This document shows, one piece after another, positions 43,769-52,221 of a stretch of 64,000 nt of DNA. This DNA comes from Exiguobacterium sp. TNDT2. GTDB taxonomy: Bacteria; Bacillota; Bacilli; Exiguobacteriales; Exiguobacteriaceae. Each line of letters opens with the position of its first letter. Within the stretch, counting starts at the first letter, position 1. Made by a program: the position numbers and the translations under genes. The notes beneath the pieces are model-generated. The model saw nothing but the letters and a program-made list of their open reading frames with translations. It searched no databases and had not been told where the DNA came from. The DNA lies in contig NZ_QLVE01000011.1 in assembly GCF_003331145.1 (NCBI RefSeq), positions 1 through 64,000 of the forward strand, given 5' to 3'.

Positions 43769-44485
43769 TTATCGTAAAAATAGACGTGCCTGCTTGCGTT
43801 TGGCCCGCTTCAGTGCCAAATAGAGCCGATGTGTCCCGGCGACTGGTTGCCCATGACCGACGAACGTACGTTGCGGTGCGAGATCGATCAACTTCTCCGC
43901 ATGCTCTAACGCTGCACGCTTATCCCATGTCGCGATACCCGGCAGCGGGAACAACGGACGAACGTCCCCTGCCACGGCGACTCCCCCACGCGTCTGAAAT
44001 GCATCTCCCGCAAACAAAATCCGCTCCTTTTCATCGAAAAAAGCAATCGAACCAGGGGTATGACCCGCTGCCGGATAGACCCGTAAGCCGAACAGCCGCT
44101 CACCTGGGTCAAGCAATTTATCCGGCAAAGAGTGGATTTTCGGGAGAGAACCCTTCAGTTTGAGAGCCCGCTCGTCCGGGTCAGTCGTCCGGTCCCCTTC
44201 AAGGAGACGGGCGTCGCGCCTCGAGACGTACAGCTCGGCATGAGGATGGGCTTTCAAAATCGTATCGACACCGCCGACATGATCCCCATGGGCATGCGTC
44301 AACAAGATAGCGAGAAGCGGGCGTTCGAACGTCTCGATATACGCTAAAATCGCTTCCGCGTTCTGCGCGAGCCCTGTATCAATCAAGACAAGCCCGAGCT
44401 CACGTTCAATCAGTTGGACGTTGATGGGTAAGATGGGTGCGAAAAACGTCAGTTGATGGACGTGATCAAAACGTGTGACTTTCAT
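43769..44485 (-). CDS. Metallo-beta-lactamase-fold hydrolase
   Basis: GGGGAGGGG precedes ATG 44485, giving 238 residues; an open frame continues to 44533. The zinc motif LLTHAHGDHVGGVD near 63-76 supplies HxHxDH. Later ligands are AAGHTPGSIAFFD near 143 and GDAFQT and TFVGHGQPV near 165 and 205. LVLIDTGLAQNAEAIL comes first, as is normal. This is the glyoxalase-II/YflN-type branch of general hydrolases. The natural ester or thioester substrate is unknown. It sits between the NUDIX and GNAT genes in one run. Confidence 0.88.
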   Translation of the reverse strand: MKVTRFDHVHQLTFFAPILPINVQLIERELGLVLIDTGLAQNAEAILAYIETFERPLLAILLTHAHGDHVGGVDTILKAHPHAELYVSRRDARLLEGDRTTDPDERALKLKGSLPKIHSLPDKLLDPGERLFGLRVYPAAGHTPGSIAFFDEKERILFAGDAFQTRGGVAVAGDVRPLFPLPGIATWDKRAALEHAEKLIDLAPQRTFVGHGQPVAGTHRLYLALKRAKRKQARLFLR

Positions 44486-44499
44486 GGAATCCCCTCCCC

Positions 44500-45111
44500 T
44501 TAATCGAATAACGTGGTCCAATCTTCTTGCCAACGGGCCTCAAAACACATATAGAGCTGCTCTCGAGTGTTCCGCGCAAGTGACAAAGGTGGTAAGGCGT
44601 CTCGTGTAAAGAACGCAACCTCGCTCGTCTCATGACTAATTTGCGCCTCTCCACCAATCAACTCGCATTCGATAAACAGTTTATAGTAATGCTGCGACAA
44701 CGGCGGATGGTCGTGATGATGCATGTCGAACAAGGCAAGCAGCCGAATCGGTGCGACGTCGAAACCGGCCTCTTCCTCGATCTCTTTGATGATGTTCTCT
44801 GCCGGGGACAGTCCGATCTCACAAAAGCCGCCCGGAAGCGTCCAAAGTCTGTCTGACCTTTCCTTGACGAGTAACACTGCGTCATCCTTGAAGACGACGC
44901 CTCGGACATCGAGCTTCGGTGTCGGATAACCATCGACGTGGGTCAATTCGGTGATTTCATGCAAAGCAAGATTAGATTGTTGCTCGAACATCTCGGTTGC
45001 GATTCGTTGGAGTTCGAGGTAACGTTCTCGATCGAACTCGTCTTTCGTAAACGTCAAGCCAGCCTGTGACAGCGCCTGTAGCCGCTTGGCCCAATCGAGC
45101 CACTGTGACAT
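44500..45111 (-). CDS. NUDIX hydrolase with N-terminal NUDIX-associated domain
   Basis: The 203 residues contain an N-terminal helical extension (about 1-60, WLDWAKRLQALSQAGLTFTK) typical of the Nudix_N family of ADP-ribose/nucleoside-diphosphate-sugar hydrolases. GYPTPKLDVRGVVFKDDAVL leads into the NUDIX box: GGFCEIGLSPAENIIKEIEE then EAGF, with Glu-Glu metal ligands and Lys in place of the usual Arg. HHHDHPPLSQHYYKLFIECE follows. It would hydrolyse a nucleoside diphosphate derivative. It starts the minus-strand run with the MBL-fold and GNAT genes (gaps of 14 and 17 bases). Confidence 0.9.
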   Translation of the reverse strand: MSQWLDWAKRLQALSQAGLTFTKDEFDRERYLELQRIATEMFEQQSNLALHEITELTHVDGYPTPKLDVRGVVFKDDAVLLVKERSDRLWTLPGGFCEIGLSPAENIIKEIEEEAGFDVAPIRLLALFDMHHHDHPPLSQHYYKLFIECELIGGEAQISHETSEVAFFTRDALPPLSLARNTREQLYMCFEARWQEDWTTLFD

Positions 45112-45277
45112 ACGTATCCCCCCATGATTTGTCCTCCTGTCCCATTCGCCAAAAGGGATCGTTGTTCCTTTTAGAAATACCCGCTCCTAAGAGAAACTAA
45201 TGTGACATGGAGTTGAAAAAATCAGCTGATGCCCCCGTGTTATACTGGATAGAGAATAAAATCAAGGGAGGTTGGAC

Positions 45278-45784
45278 ATGCCGATTTCACTGTTATCCCA
45301 GTTCAAAGCAGACTTGGACGGCTACACCGAGCGGCAGCTCCGTTATCAGGCAGCAGCAGACGTCTGGTCAATCGGGCAGATGTACGACCATATCATCGTG
45401 GTGGCCGAGGAATATGCGGACGAGATTGAACGGTGTCTCGCTTCCACTGAAGAACAACCGCTCGGGAAGACCGAGTTCGATGAACGATTGTTCCGGATGG
45501 GCGGTTTCCCACCGGTCAAAATCCGCTTACCTGATGAGATGAACCAACCTCCGAACGATACGGACAAGCGCGAGATGCTCGAACGACGAATCGACGAGTT
45601 ATCTGCACGCTTGAACCGCCTTGAACCGCTCGCCCGCGCGGCGAACCTTGACGTCAAAGCCCGGCATGGCGGTTTCGGTTGGCTGAACGCCCAGGAATGG
45701 TACGACCTCATCGGGATGCATAGCCGTCATCATTTGCGCCAACAGGCCGATTTGGAGCGCTATCTGATAGAGGCCGAGCTTTGA
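45278..45784 (+). CDS. DinB-family protein
   Basis: AAGGGAGG six bases before ATG 45278 is better placed than the TTG at 45272. The 168 residues form the DinB_2 bundle: QLRYQAAADVWSIGQMYDHI near 21-40, whose His is the first metal ligand, and a final helix WYDLIGMHSRHHLRQQADLE with the HSRHHxxQ pair. The middle helix is long and charged (DKREMLERRIDELSARLNRL). Known members are metal-dependent thiol transferases or damage-induced proteins; substrate unknown. It differs from the DinB protein at 19574, so the window holds two separate members. Confidence 0.85.
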   Translation: MPISLLSQFKADLDGYTERQLRYQAAADVWSIGQMYDHIIVVAEEYADEIERCLASTEEQPLGKTEFDERLFRMGGFPPVKIRLPDEMNQPPNDTDKREMLERRIDELSARLNRLEPLARAANLDVKARHGGFGWLNAQEWYDLIGMHSRHHLRQQADLERYLIEAEL

Positions 45785-45792
45785 ATCCATAA

Positions 45793-45840
45793 GAAAAACC
45801 CTGTATCAAAGACAATCGTCTCTGGTACAGGGTTTTCTTT
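45793..45840. terminator. Bidirectional terminator before parC
   Basis: AAAAACCCTGTA pairs with TACAGGGTTTT, with A- and T-runs outside. It separates dinB from the convergent parC. Confidence 0.85.
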
Positions 45841-45849
45841 AGTTCGATC

Positions 45850-48255
45850 TCAATCGAGATACACGTCCTCAATCTCACCGAACGTCTCTTCATCAAACAC
45901 GAATGAGCCGTTGGCGTAGCGGTCCAAGAGCGTCAATTGCTTCGTCTTGACCGTCTTCGCTTTCTCTTTCCCGATGATGTGGAGCGTTTCATCGTCATGC
46001 ACCGGGAGCACACGACGAATCTGGTGCGGTTTCGATTTGACTTCGCGGATGAGCATCGTCCCGCGCAAGTTGCGGTTCGTGCAGTCGAACTGGTCCTCGA
46101 GCTTCATCTTCTTGACCGCTCCACGTTGCGTCACGAGGACGAACAGCGGCGGTGTGAAGAAGGCAAAGGCATCGGCGACCACATCGCCATCTTTCAAGTT
46201 CATCGCTTTGACGCCGGCGGCACGTTGGCCGACGACCGGAACATCGTCTTCTTTGAACCAGAGGCCATAGCCGCGCTCAGAGACGAGGAACAGTTGTCCT
46301 GGACCGTCACTGATGCCAGCGAAGACGACCTCATCGTCACCTTTTAACTTGAGCGCCATGAGCGCCTTCGACTTGCGTTGGGCGTCATAGTCACGGAGCG
46401 GCGTCCGTTTGACCATGCCTTCACGCGTGACGAACAGGCAGTGCGCGTCAGTGTCGAACGTCGAGACGACATCGGCCGAGACGACTTGTTCGCCTTCGAT
46501 TGGCACGAGATTGGCCACATGCTGTCCGGCGTCTTTCCATTTCGACTCTGGAATCTGATGGACCGGGATGAGCAAGTAGCTGCCTTTGTTCGTCCAGACG
46601 AGCAAGTGGTCTGTCGTCATCGCCTGGGTGACGAGTACGGGACGGTCTTTCGCCTTCATGTCCGGCATCTCGTCGCTCGAGGCGCCATATGAGCGCATCG
46701 ATGAACGTTTGACGTACCCGTCGCGGCTGACGAACACCATCGTCTCCTCGACGGCGATCATGACCTCTGTCTTCAGTTTCAACTCTTCGACCTCGGACTC
46801 GATGACCGAGCGCCGTGCGTCACCGAACTCGTCACGGAGTGCGGTCAACTCTTTCGAGATGAGCTTCCGTTTCGTCGCGTCGACGTTCAAGATATTGGCG
46901 AGGCGAGTGATCTCCTTCTGGAGCGCCTTCGCCTCTTTTTGGAGCTCGACGATATCCGTGTTCGTCAACCGATAGAGTTGGAGCATGACGACCGCTTCGG
47001 CTTGACGGTCCGAAAACGAGAACCGCTCCATGAGCTTCTGTTTCGCCTCGGACTTGTCTTTAGCCGAACGGATGAGTTCGAGCGTCTCATCAAGGACCGA
47101 GATGGCCTGTTCGAGCGCGTCGACGATCTCGGCGCGTTTCTTCGCCTGATCGAGCTCGAACGTCGTACGACGGGTGACGACCTCTTCGACGTGTTTCAAG
47201 TATGCATCGATGATCGACAAGAGTCCCATCTGTTTCGGTGTCCGGTTGACGATGGCGACCATGTTGTAGTTGTAGGCGAGCTGCAGGTCGGTATGCTTCA
47301 AGAAGAAATGGAGCACACCTTCCGCGTCGGCTTCTTTCTTCAACTCGATGACGACGCGGACGCCGGTCCGGTCGGTCTCATCACGGACTTCGGCGACGCC
47401 TTCGACTTTGCGGTCGAGACGGAGCTCTTCCATCTTCTTGACGAGGTTCGCCTTGTTCACCTCATACGGGAGTTCGGTGATCGTGATCTGTTCACGGCCG
47501 CCCTTGAGCGGCTCGATGACCGATTTGGCACGGATGATGACCTTGCCTTTGCCGGTCTCGAATGCCTTCAAGATGCCGTCTTTGCCCATGACGATCCCGC
47601 CAGACGGGAAGTCAGGTCCTTGCATGTAACGGAAGGCGTCATTCGTCGTCTCGACCTCACCTTTCAAGCGGGCGATGGCGAGGTTGAGCACCTCGGTCAA
47701 GTTGTGCGGCGGGATCTCGGTCGCATAACCGGCAGAGATCCCCGTCGTCCCGTTCATGAGCAGGTTCGGGAGGAGTGACGGCAAGACGAGCGGCTCTTCG
47801 GTCGAATCGTCGAAGTTCGGCGTATAGTCGACCGTGTTCTTCGAGATCGACGTCAGCATGACGCCGGCGATCTTCGACAGACGGGCCTCGGTATACCGCA
47901 TCGCGGCAGCCGAGTCGCCGTCCATCGAGCCGTTGTTCCCGTGCATGTCGATGAGCGGGTAACGCAACTTCCAGTCCTGCGATAGGCGTACCATCGCCTC
48001 ATAGACGGAACTGTCACCGTGCGGGTGATAGTTACCGATGACGTTTCCGACCGTCTTGGCCGATTTGCGGTACGGTTTCTCGTTCGTGTTGCCTTCATGG
48101 TGCATCGCATACAGGATGCGGCGCTGAACGGGTTTGAGCCCGTCGCGCGCGTCCGGGAGGGCCCGGTCCTGGATGATATATTTCGAGTAACGCCCGAAGC
48201 GGTCACCGACGACCTGTTCGAGCGACAAGTTTAAAATGTGTTGAATCGTCGACAT
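45850..48255 (-). CDS. parC: DNA topoisomerase IV subunit A
   Basis: The 801 residues are normal for ParC/GrlA. The subunit cuts and rejoins DNA for decatenation of daughter chromosomes. IIQDRALPDARDGLKPVQRR is at 27-46, and the quinolone-determining region NYHPHGDSSVYEAM at 75-88 shows wild-type Ser82 and Glu86 by comparison with GrlA. The catalytic tyrosine is Tyr121 in AAMRYTEARL. The C-terminal part carries beta-pinwheel repeats from about 490 (VFVSRDGYVKRSS, LFVTREGMVKRTPL, LFLVSERGYGLWFK, FVLVTQRGAVKKM). GAGGAAG overlapping the parE stop serves its ATG, so it is co-translated with parE. Confidence 0.97.
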   Translation of the reverse strand: MSTIQHILNLSLEQVVGDRFGRYSKYIIQDRALPDARDGLKPVQRRILYAMHHEGNTNEKPYRKSAKTVGNVIGNYHPHGDSSVYEAMVRLSQDWKLRYPLIDMHGNNGSMDGDSAAAMRYTEARLSKIAGVMLTSISKNTVDYTPNFDDSTEEPLVLPSLLPNLLMNGTTGISAGYATEIPPHNLTEVLNLAIARLKGEVETTNDAFRYMQGPDFPSGGIVMGKDGILKAFETGKGKVIIRAKSVIEPLKGGREQITITELPYEVNKANLVKKMEELRLDRKVEGVAEVRDETDRTGVRVVIELKKEADAEGVLHFFLKHTDLQLAYNYNMVAIVNRTPKQMGLLSIIDAYLKHVEEVVTRRTTFELDQAKKRAEIVDALEQAISVLDETLELIRSAKDKSEAKQKLMERFSFSDRQAEAVVMLQLYRLTNTDIVELQKEAKALQKEITRLANILNVDATKRKLISKELTALRDEFGDARRSVIESEVEELKLKTEVMIAVEETMVFVSRDGYVKRSSMRSYGASSDEMPDMKAKDRPVLVTQAMTTDHLLVWTNKGSYLLIPVHQIPESKWKDAGQHVANLVPIEGEQVVSADVVSTFDTDAHCLFVTREGMVKRTPLRDYDAQRKSKALMALKLKGDDEVVFAGISDGPGQLFLVSERGYGLWFKEDDVPVVGQRAAGVKAMNLKDGDVVADAFAFFTPPLFVLVTQRGAVKKMKLEDQFDCTNRNLRGTMLIREVKSKPHQIRRVLPVHDDETLHIIGKEKAKTVKTKQLTLLDRYANGSFVFDEETFGEIEDVYLD

Positions 48256-48257
48256 CG

Positions 48258-50225
48258 TTACATCACTTCCTCAATCGCTTTAGTCACGTGTTCATTGGCG
48301 ATGATCGAATCATCTTCCTGGAGACCGAAGGCGACGTTCTCCTCAATCCACTCCCGGCGATGGGCGACATTGTCTCCCATGAGCACCGAGACGCGCTTGT
48401 CGGCGACGGCGGCGTCGTCGACCGTGACACGGATGAGCGTCCGTGTGTCGGGGTTCATCGTCGTCTCCCATAGCTGGTCGGCGTTCATCTCACCGAGACC
48501 TTTGTAGCGCTGGAGGATATAGCCCTTCTTGTACACTTTGACGAGCTTCTCGAGCGCCTCTTCGTCCCAGGCGTACTCGAACTGTTCCGACTTACCTTTC
48601 CCTTTCGAGATGCGATAGAGCGGCGGCAAGGCGACGAACACTTTGCCGGCCTCGACGAGCGGACGCATATAGCGGAAGAAGAACGTCAACAGGAGCACTT
48701 GGATGTGGGCCCCGTCCGTATCAGCATCGGTCATGATGATGATTTTGTCGAAATTGCAGTCCTCAAGGTCGAAGTCGTGGCCGACCCCGGCCCCGATCGC
48801 GTGGATAATCGTGTTGATCTCCTCATTCTTCATGATGTCCTGGAGTTTCGACTTCTCCGAGTTGATGACTTTCCCACGCAGCGGCAGGATGGCCTGGAAC
48901 GTCCGGTCGCGGCCCTGTTTGGCCGAACCGCCGGCCGAGTCACCCTCGACGAGGAACAGTTCGTTCTTGGCGGCGTTCTTCGACGTCGCCGGCGTCAGTT
49001 TCCCGTTCAAGATGCTCGAACGTTTCTTCTTCTTTCCGTTGCGCGCCTCTTCCCGGGCTTTCCGGGCGGCTTCGCGGGCCTGGGCGGCACGGATCGCTTT
49101 CTTGATGAGCATCGTCGCCATCTGCGGATTCTCCTCGAGGAAGATCGTCAGTTGTTTGGCCATGACACCATCGGCGCTCGTGCGGGCCTCCGGCGAGCCG
49201 AGTTTCGACTTCGTCTGTCCCTCGAACTGGAGGAACTCTTCCGGAATCCGTACCGAGACGATGAGCGTCAAGCCTTCGCGGACGTCACCGCCGTCGAGGT
49301 TCTTGTCTTTTTCCTTCAACAATCCGTTCTTACGGGCGTACTCGTTCACGATGCGGGTCATCGCCGTCTTGGCGCCGACCTCGTGCGTACCGCCGTCACG
49401 TGTCCGGACGTTGTTGACGAACGAGAGGACGTTCTCGGAATAGGCGTCCGTGAACTGGAAGGCGAGCTCGAGCTCGATGTCGTTCTCCGTCCCTTCGAAG
49501 TAGACGATCGGATGAAGCGTCGCCTTGTCGTCGTTCAAATATTGGACGAACTCGGCAATCCCTTCCTCGTAATGGAACGTCTCTTCTTTTCCAGAGCGCT
49601 CGTCCGTCAGCGTGATCGTCAATCCTTTTAATAGGAAGGCCGATTCACGGAGCCGTTCAGCGAGCGTGTCGTAGTTATATGTCGTCGTCGAGAAGATCGA
49701 GGCGTCCGGTTTGAAGGTGACGCTCGTCCCCGTCTGACGCGTCTTTCCAGTCTCGAGGAGCGTCGTCTGCGGGATCCCGCCGTCGGCAAACGTCTGCTCG
49801 AACACTTTGCCGTCACGATAAATCGTGACAAGAACCTTGCTCGAGAGTGCGTTTACGACCGAGGCGCCGACCCCGTGGAGTCCACCCGACGTCTTATAGC
49901 CGCCTTGGCCGAACTTACCGCCGGCGTGGAGCACCGTGAAGATGACCTCTGGCGTCGGCTTCCCGGAAGCATGCATCCCCGTCGGCATGCCGCGCCCGTG
50001 GTCACGTACCGTGATGGCGTCATCTTTATGGATCGTCACGTCGATTTGGCCACCGAATCCGGCGAGCGCCTCATCGATCGCGTTATCGACGATCTCATAG
50101 ACGAGATGGTGCAAACCGCGATGGTCGGTCGAACCGATGTACATCCCCGGACGTTTCCGGACGGCGGTCAGTCCTTCGAGCACCTGGATGGCGTCTTCAT
50201 TGTAGTTAAATAAGTCTGTTGACAT
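48258..50225 (-). CDS. parE: DNA topoisomerase IV subunit B
   Basis: GAGGTGA six bases before ATG 50225 sets the start (655 residues); an upstream in-frame start at 50249 would overlap the LexA box. The GHKL ATPase region has RKRPGMYIGSTDHRGLHHLV, DNAIDEAL and DHGRGMPTGMH, then GGLHGVGASVVNALS. The TOPRIM domain reads ELFLVEGDSAGGSAKQGRDR, then IMTDADTDGAHI and the final YKGLGEMN. It powers topoisomerase IV with ParC. A perfect LexA site and a sigma-A promoter precede it, as for parEC of Bacillus subtilis. Confidence 0.97.
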   Translation of the reverse strand: MSTDLFNYNEDAIQVLEGLTAVRKRPGMYIGSTDHRGLHHLVYEIVDNAIDEALAGFGGQIDVTIHKDDAITVRDHGRGMPTGMHASGKPTPEVIFTVLHAGGKFGQGGYKTSGGLHGVGASVVNALSSKVLVTIYRDGKVFEQTFADGGIPQTTLLETGKTRQTGTSVTFKPDASIFSTTTYNYDTLAERLRESAFLLKGLTITLTDERSGKEETFHYEEGIAEFVQYLNDDKATLHPIVYFEGTENDIELELAFQFTDAYSENVLSFVNNVRTRDGGTHEVGAKTAMTRIVNEYARKNGLLKEKDKNLDGGDVREGLTLIVSVRIPEEFLQFEGQTKSKLGSPEARTSADGVMAKQLTIFLEENPQMATMLIKKAIRAAQAREAARKAREEARNGKKKKRSSILNGKLTPATSKNAAKNELFLVEGDSAGGSAKQGRDRTFQAILPLRGKVINSEKSKLQDIMKNEEINTIIHAIGAGVGHDFDLEDCNFDKIIIMTDADTDGAHIQVLLLTFFFRYMRPLVEAGKVFVALPPLYRISKGKGKSEQFEYAWDEEALEKLVKVYKKGYILQRYKGLGEMNADQLWETTMNPDTRTLIRVTVDDAAVADKRVSVLMGDNVAHRREWIEENVAFGLQEDDSIIANEHVTKAIEEVM

Positions 50226-50242
50226 CTTCGTCACCTCAATTT

Positions 50243-50256
50243 CGAACACACGTTCG
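50243..50256 (-). promoter_or_regulatory. LexA (SOS) box upstream of parE
   Basis: CGAACACACGTTCG matches the Gram-positive SOS consensus CGAACRNRYGTTYC through the last base but one, and the symmetric form CGAAC-N4-GTTCG exactly. It lies just after the predicted transcription start and 18 bases before parE. Confidence 0.85.
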
Positions 50257-50268
50257 TTTTTCTATCCT

Positions 50269-50297
50269 ATTGTATAGCTGTTTTTGGATTCTGGCAA
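50269..50297 (-). promoter_or_regulatory. Sigma-A promoter of parEC
   Basis: On the minus strand TTGCCA (50297-50292) and TACAAT (50274-50269) are 17 bases apart. The LexA box follows 12 bases later, so LexA would block initiation or early elongation. Confidence 0.65.
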
Positions 50298-50322
50298 GCC
50301 TCCCTCCGCGAGCAGGGCCCGT

Positions 50323-50355
50323 GAAAAAAAGGAGACCTACCAAGGAGGTAGGTCT
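50323..50355 (-). terminator. Terminator of the CoA-binding protein gene
   Basis: AGACCTACC and GGTAGGTCT form a 9-bp stem and on the minus strand a run of seven T residues follows after CTCC. Confidence 0.8.
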
Positions 50356-50759
50356 TAACCGAGAAGGCGGGCGTGCTCGACATAGATGCATCGATTTTCG
50401 ATGTAGTCGAGTCCGGCATCGCGAGCGATCCGCTCGGCGTCCGGGCTGGTGAGCCCGAGCTGGTTGAAGACGAGACCGACATCCCCATGTCGGGCGGCAT
50501 CTTCGGCCACGCCGGCCAAATACTCATTGCGTCGGAAGACGTCGACGATATCGACGCGTCCCGGGATGCTCTCGACCGTCGGATAGGCTTTGCGTCCGTT
50601 CCACGTCTCGAGCGTCGGATTGACAGGGATGACCGTGTAACCTTGCAAGATCAAATAGTCTGCGATTTGGTTCGCGGTCTTGTTCGGGTTCGCCGACACG
50701 CCGACGACAGCGATAGTCTTCGCTTCGGTAAGCCATTGTTTCAAACGTTGATCGTCCAT
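50355..50759 (-). CDS. CoA-binding-domain protein (YccU type)
   Basis: The 134 residues form one Rossmann-like CoA-binding domain: IAVVGVSANPNKTANQIADY at 17-36, then YTVIPVNPTLETWNGRKAYP, VDIVDVFRRNEYLAGVAEDA and GLDYIENRCIYVEHARLL at the end. The layout is that of the YccU/YneT group of small cytosolic proteins, which resemble succinyl-CoA synthetase alpha without its catalytic part. The role is unknown. GGGGGATTTTCAGG precedes ATG 50759. It has its own terminator, and parE is transcribed from a separate promoter. Confidence 0.9.
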   Translation of the reverse strand: MDDQRLKQWLTEAKTIAVVGVSANPNKTANQIADYLILQGYTVIPVNPTLETWNGRKAYPTVESIPGRVDIVDVFRRNEYLAGVAEDAARHGDVGLVFNQLGLTSPDAERIARDAGLDYIENRCIYVEHARLLG

Positions 50760-50878
50760 CCTGAAAATCCCCCTTTTGTTTACGTTCTCAGTGTACCTTT
50801 ACCTGAATCACCGTTTCAAGCTTTATTTTCTTATATCATACAACTGTAACTCTTTCAAATTTTTAAAACAAATCAATT

Positions 50879-50912
50879 GGTTAACTATAACTAATTATGT
50901 AAACCGGTTTAT
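50879..50912 (+). repeat. dif-like recombination site 1 (left of the GGDEF-recombinase pair)
   Basis: The 27-bp core 50879-50905 starts GGTTAACTATAA and ends TTATGTAAACC; it matches site 2 at 24 of 27 positions in the same orientation. Its right arm differs from the Bacillus subtilis dif XerD arm (TTATGTAAACT) by one base. A third arm, GGTTTAT (50906-50912), follows only at this copy. Confidence 0.65.
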
Positions 50913-50978
50913 ATGACGTTATTCAACCATTCGGCAGGTCGATATGTGTCTCGCGTGAAGATGACGCTTGAACGAACG

Positions 50979-51004
50979 TTGCGTGAAATATCTATTTCAC
51001 GCAA
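50979..51004. repeat. Perfect 26-bp palindrome
   Basis: TTGCGTGAAATA is separated by TC from its exact reverse complement. It lies between site 1 and the GGDEF gene and has no T-run, so a protein-binding site is likelier than a terminator. Confidence 0.7.
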
Positions 51005-51021
51005 TTATATGCACTATTTAA

Positions 51022-51091
51022 AGGCGTTTGTGCGTGTCGGTTTTAATCGATTGTTGAGGCGTTTGTGCGTGTCGGTTTTAATCGATTGTTG
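51022..51091 (+). repeat. Perfect 35-bp tandem duplication
   Basis: A unit beginning AGGCGTTTGTGCGTGT and ending AATCGATTGTTG occurs twice head to tail (51022-51056 and 51057-51091) without a mismatch. It has no coding value and lies 59 bp before the GGDEF start. Confidence 0.9.
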
Positions 51092-51149
51092 GATAGGCAT
51101 GGGCAAATGAGGATGGGTTCGGTATACTGAAAAAAAAGGAGGTGTTCGC

Positions 51150-52205
51150 GTGGGAACAGCCTATGAGGAACGTCGCGGTACACTATATAATTACCGCATC
51201 ACTTTTTATGGGAACGTGTTCGCTTGGCTCATCCATGTCGTGTTCTTGATCACGTTTTGGCGACTTGACGTAACCGTCCTTGCCTGGTCGAACGTACTCA
51301 GCGTTCTTTATTACACGTTGTCTTTTTATTTTGTACATAAACGATATTATCGGACGTTCTTCATCGGTCTCTTCGTCGAGGTCGTCTATAACGCCATCAT
51401 CTCGACCATCGTCCTCGGCTGGGGCGCGAACGTCCACTATTTCATCCTCATGGTCGCCTATGGCGTGTTCTTCATGCCGAACGTCAGCCGGGCCATTCGC
51501 ATCGCCTCGACGATGCTCGCCATGGGAATCTACGGCTATTTATATGTGACCGTGACGGACGGGACGTCGCCGCTCAGTCCGACCCTGGAGCAAGTCATTG
51601 GGGTGACGTGCTTACTCGCGACGATCGCCTTGGTCGCCGGACTCTCCCTCATCTTTGAAGGGGCTGTCGTCGAGGTGACGTCCGAGCTCGAACGGTCGAA
51701 CGAACGGCTGCATACCCTCGCCTCCCGTGACGGGCTGACCGGGCTCTATAATCGAACGACCGGATATCGTTTGGTCGAGGAGGCCATCCGCGAAGCTGTC
51801 GTATCGGGACGCCCATATACCATCGCTCTCGCTGACATCGACCATTTCAAGTCGTTTAATGAACAACACGGCCATGATTGCGGCGACCTCGTGCTCAAAC
51901 AAGTCGCCTCCGCGCTCGCGCGAACAGACAGCATCGCCGTCCGTTGGGGTGGGGAAGAATTTCTCTTGTTCTTGGCGGGTCAAAGCGAGGACGAGGCAGC
52001 GGAAACAATCGACCGGTTGCGACAACAAATCAAATCACTCGAGACGATTTACGAGGGACGTCGGCTCAGTGTGACGTTGACATTCGGTGTCACGACGTGG
52101 CATGGGTTCAAAGATGTCGATACGCTCGTCAAAGAAGCGGACGACCGTCTCCGGGCCGGAAAACAAGCCGGTAAAGATTGTATCGTCACGTCAATCCATC
52201 AGTAA
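51150..52205 (+). CDS. Membrane diguanylate cyclase (GGDEF protein)
   Basis: AGGAGGTG precedes GTG 51150. The 351 residues begin with about six membrane helices (20-168: FAWLIHVVFLITF, FFIGLFVEVVYNAIISTIVL, YFILMVAYGVFFM and IGVTCLLATIALVAGLSLIF). A short coil (ELERSNERLHTLASRDGLTG) leads into the GGDEF domain with DIDHFKSFNEQHGHDCGD near 229-246 and an intact GGEEF at 267-271. No RxxD inhibitory site is seen before it. It should make cyclic di-GMP at the membrane. The recombinase gene starts 16 bases after its stop, and both lie between dif-like sites. Confidence 0.93.
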   Translation: MGTAYEERRGTLYNYRITFYGNVFAWLIHVVFLITFWRLDVTVLAWSNVLSVLYYTLSFYFVHKRYYRTFFIGLFVEVVYNAIISTIVLGWGANVHYFILMVAYGVFFMPNVSRAIRIASTMLAMGIYGYLYVTVTDGTSPLSPTLEQVIGVTCLLATIALVAGLSLIFEGAVVEVTSELERSNERLHTLASRDGLTGLYNRTTGYRLVEEAIREAVVSGRPYTIALADIDHFKSFNEQHGHDCGDLVLKQVASALARTDSIAVRWGGEEFLLFLAGQSEDEAAETIDRLRQQIKSLETIYEGRRLSVTLTFGVTTWHGFKDVDTLVKEADDRLRAGKQAGKDCIVTSIHQ

Positions 52206-52221
52206 GCAAGGAGTGATTTAT

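Noticed and set aside
46939-49631. Long plus-strand frames opposite parC and parE (up to about 310 codons)
   Set aside because: They are mirror images of GC-rich codons in topoisomerase IV genes, without ribosome sites or protein character.
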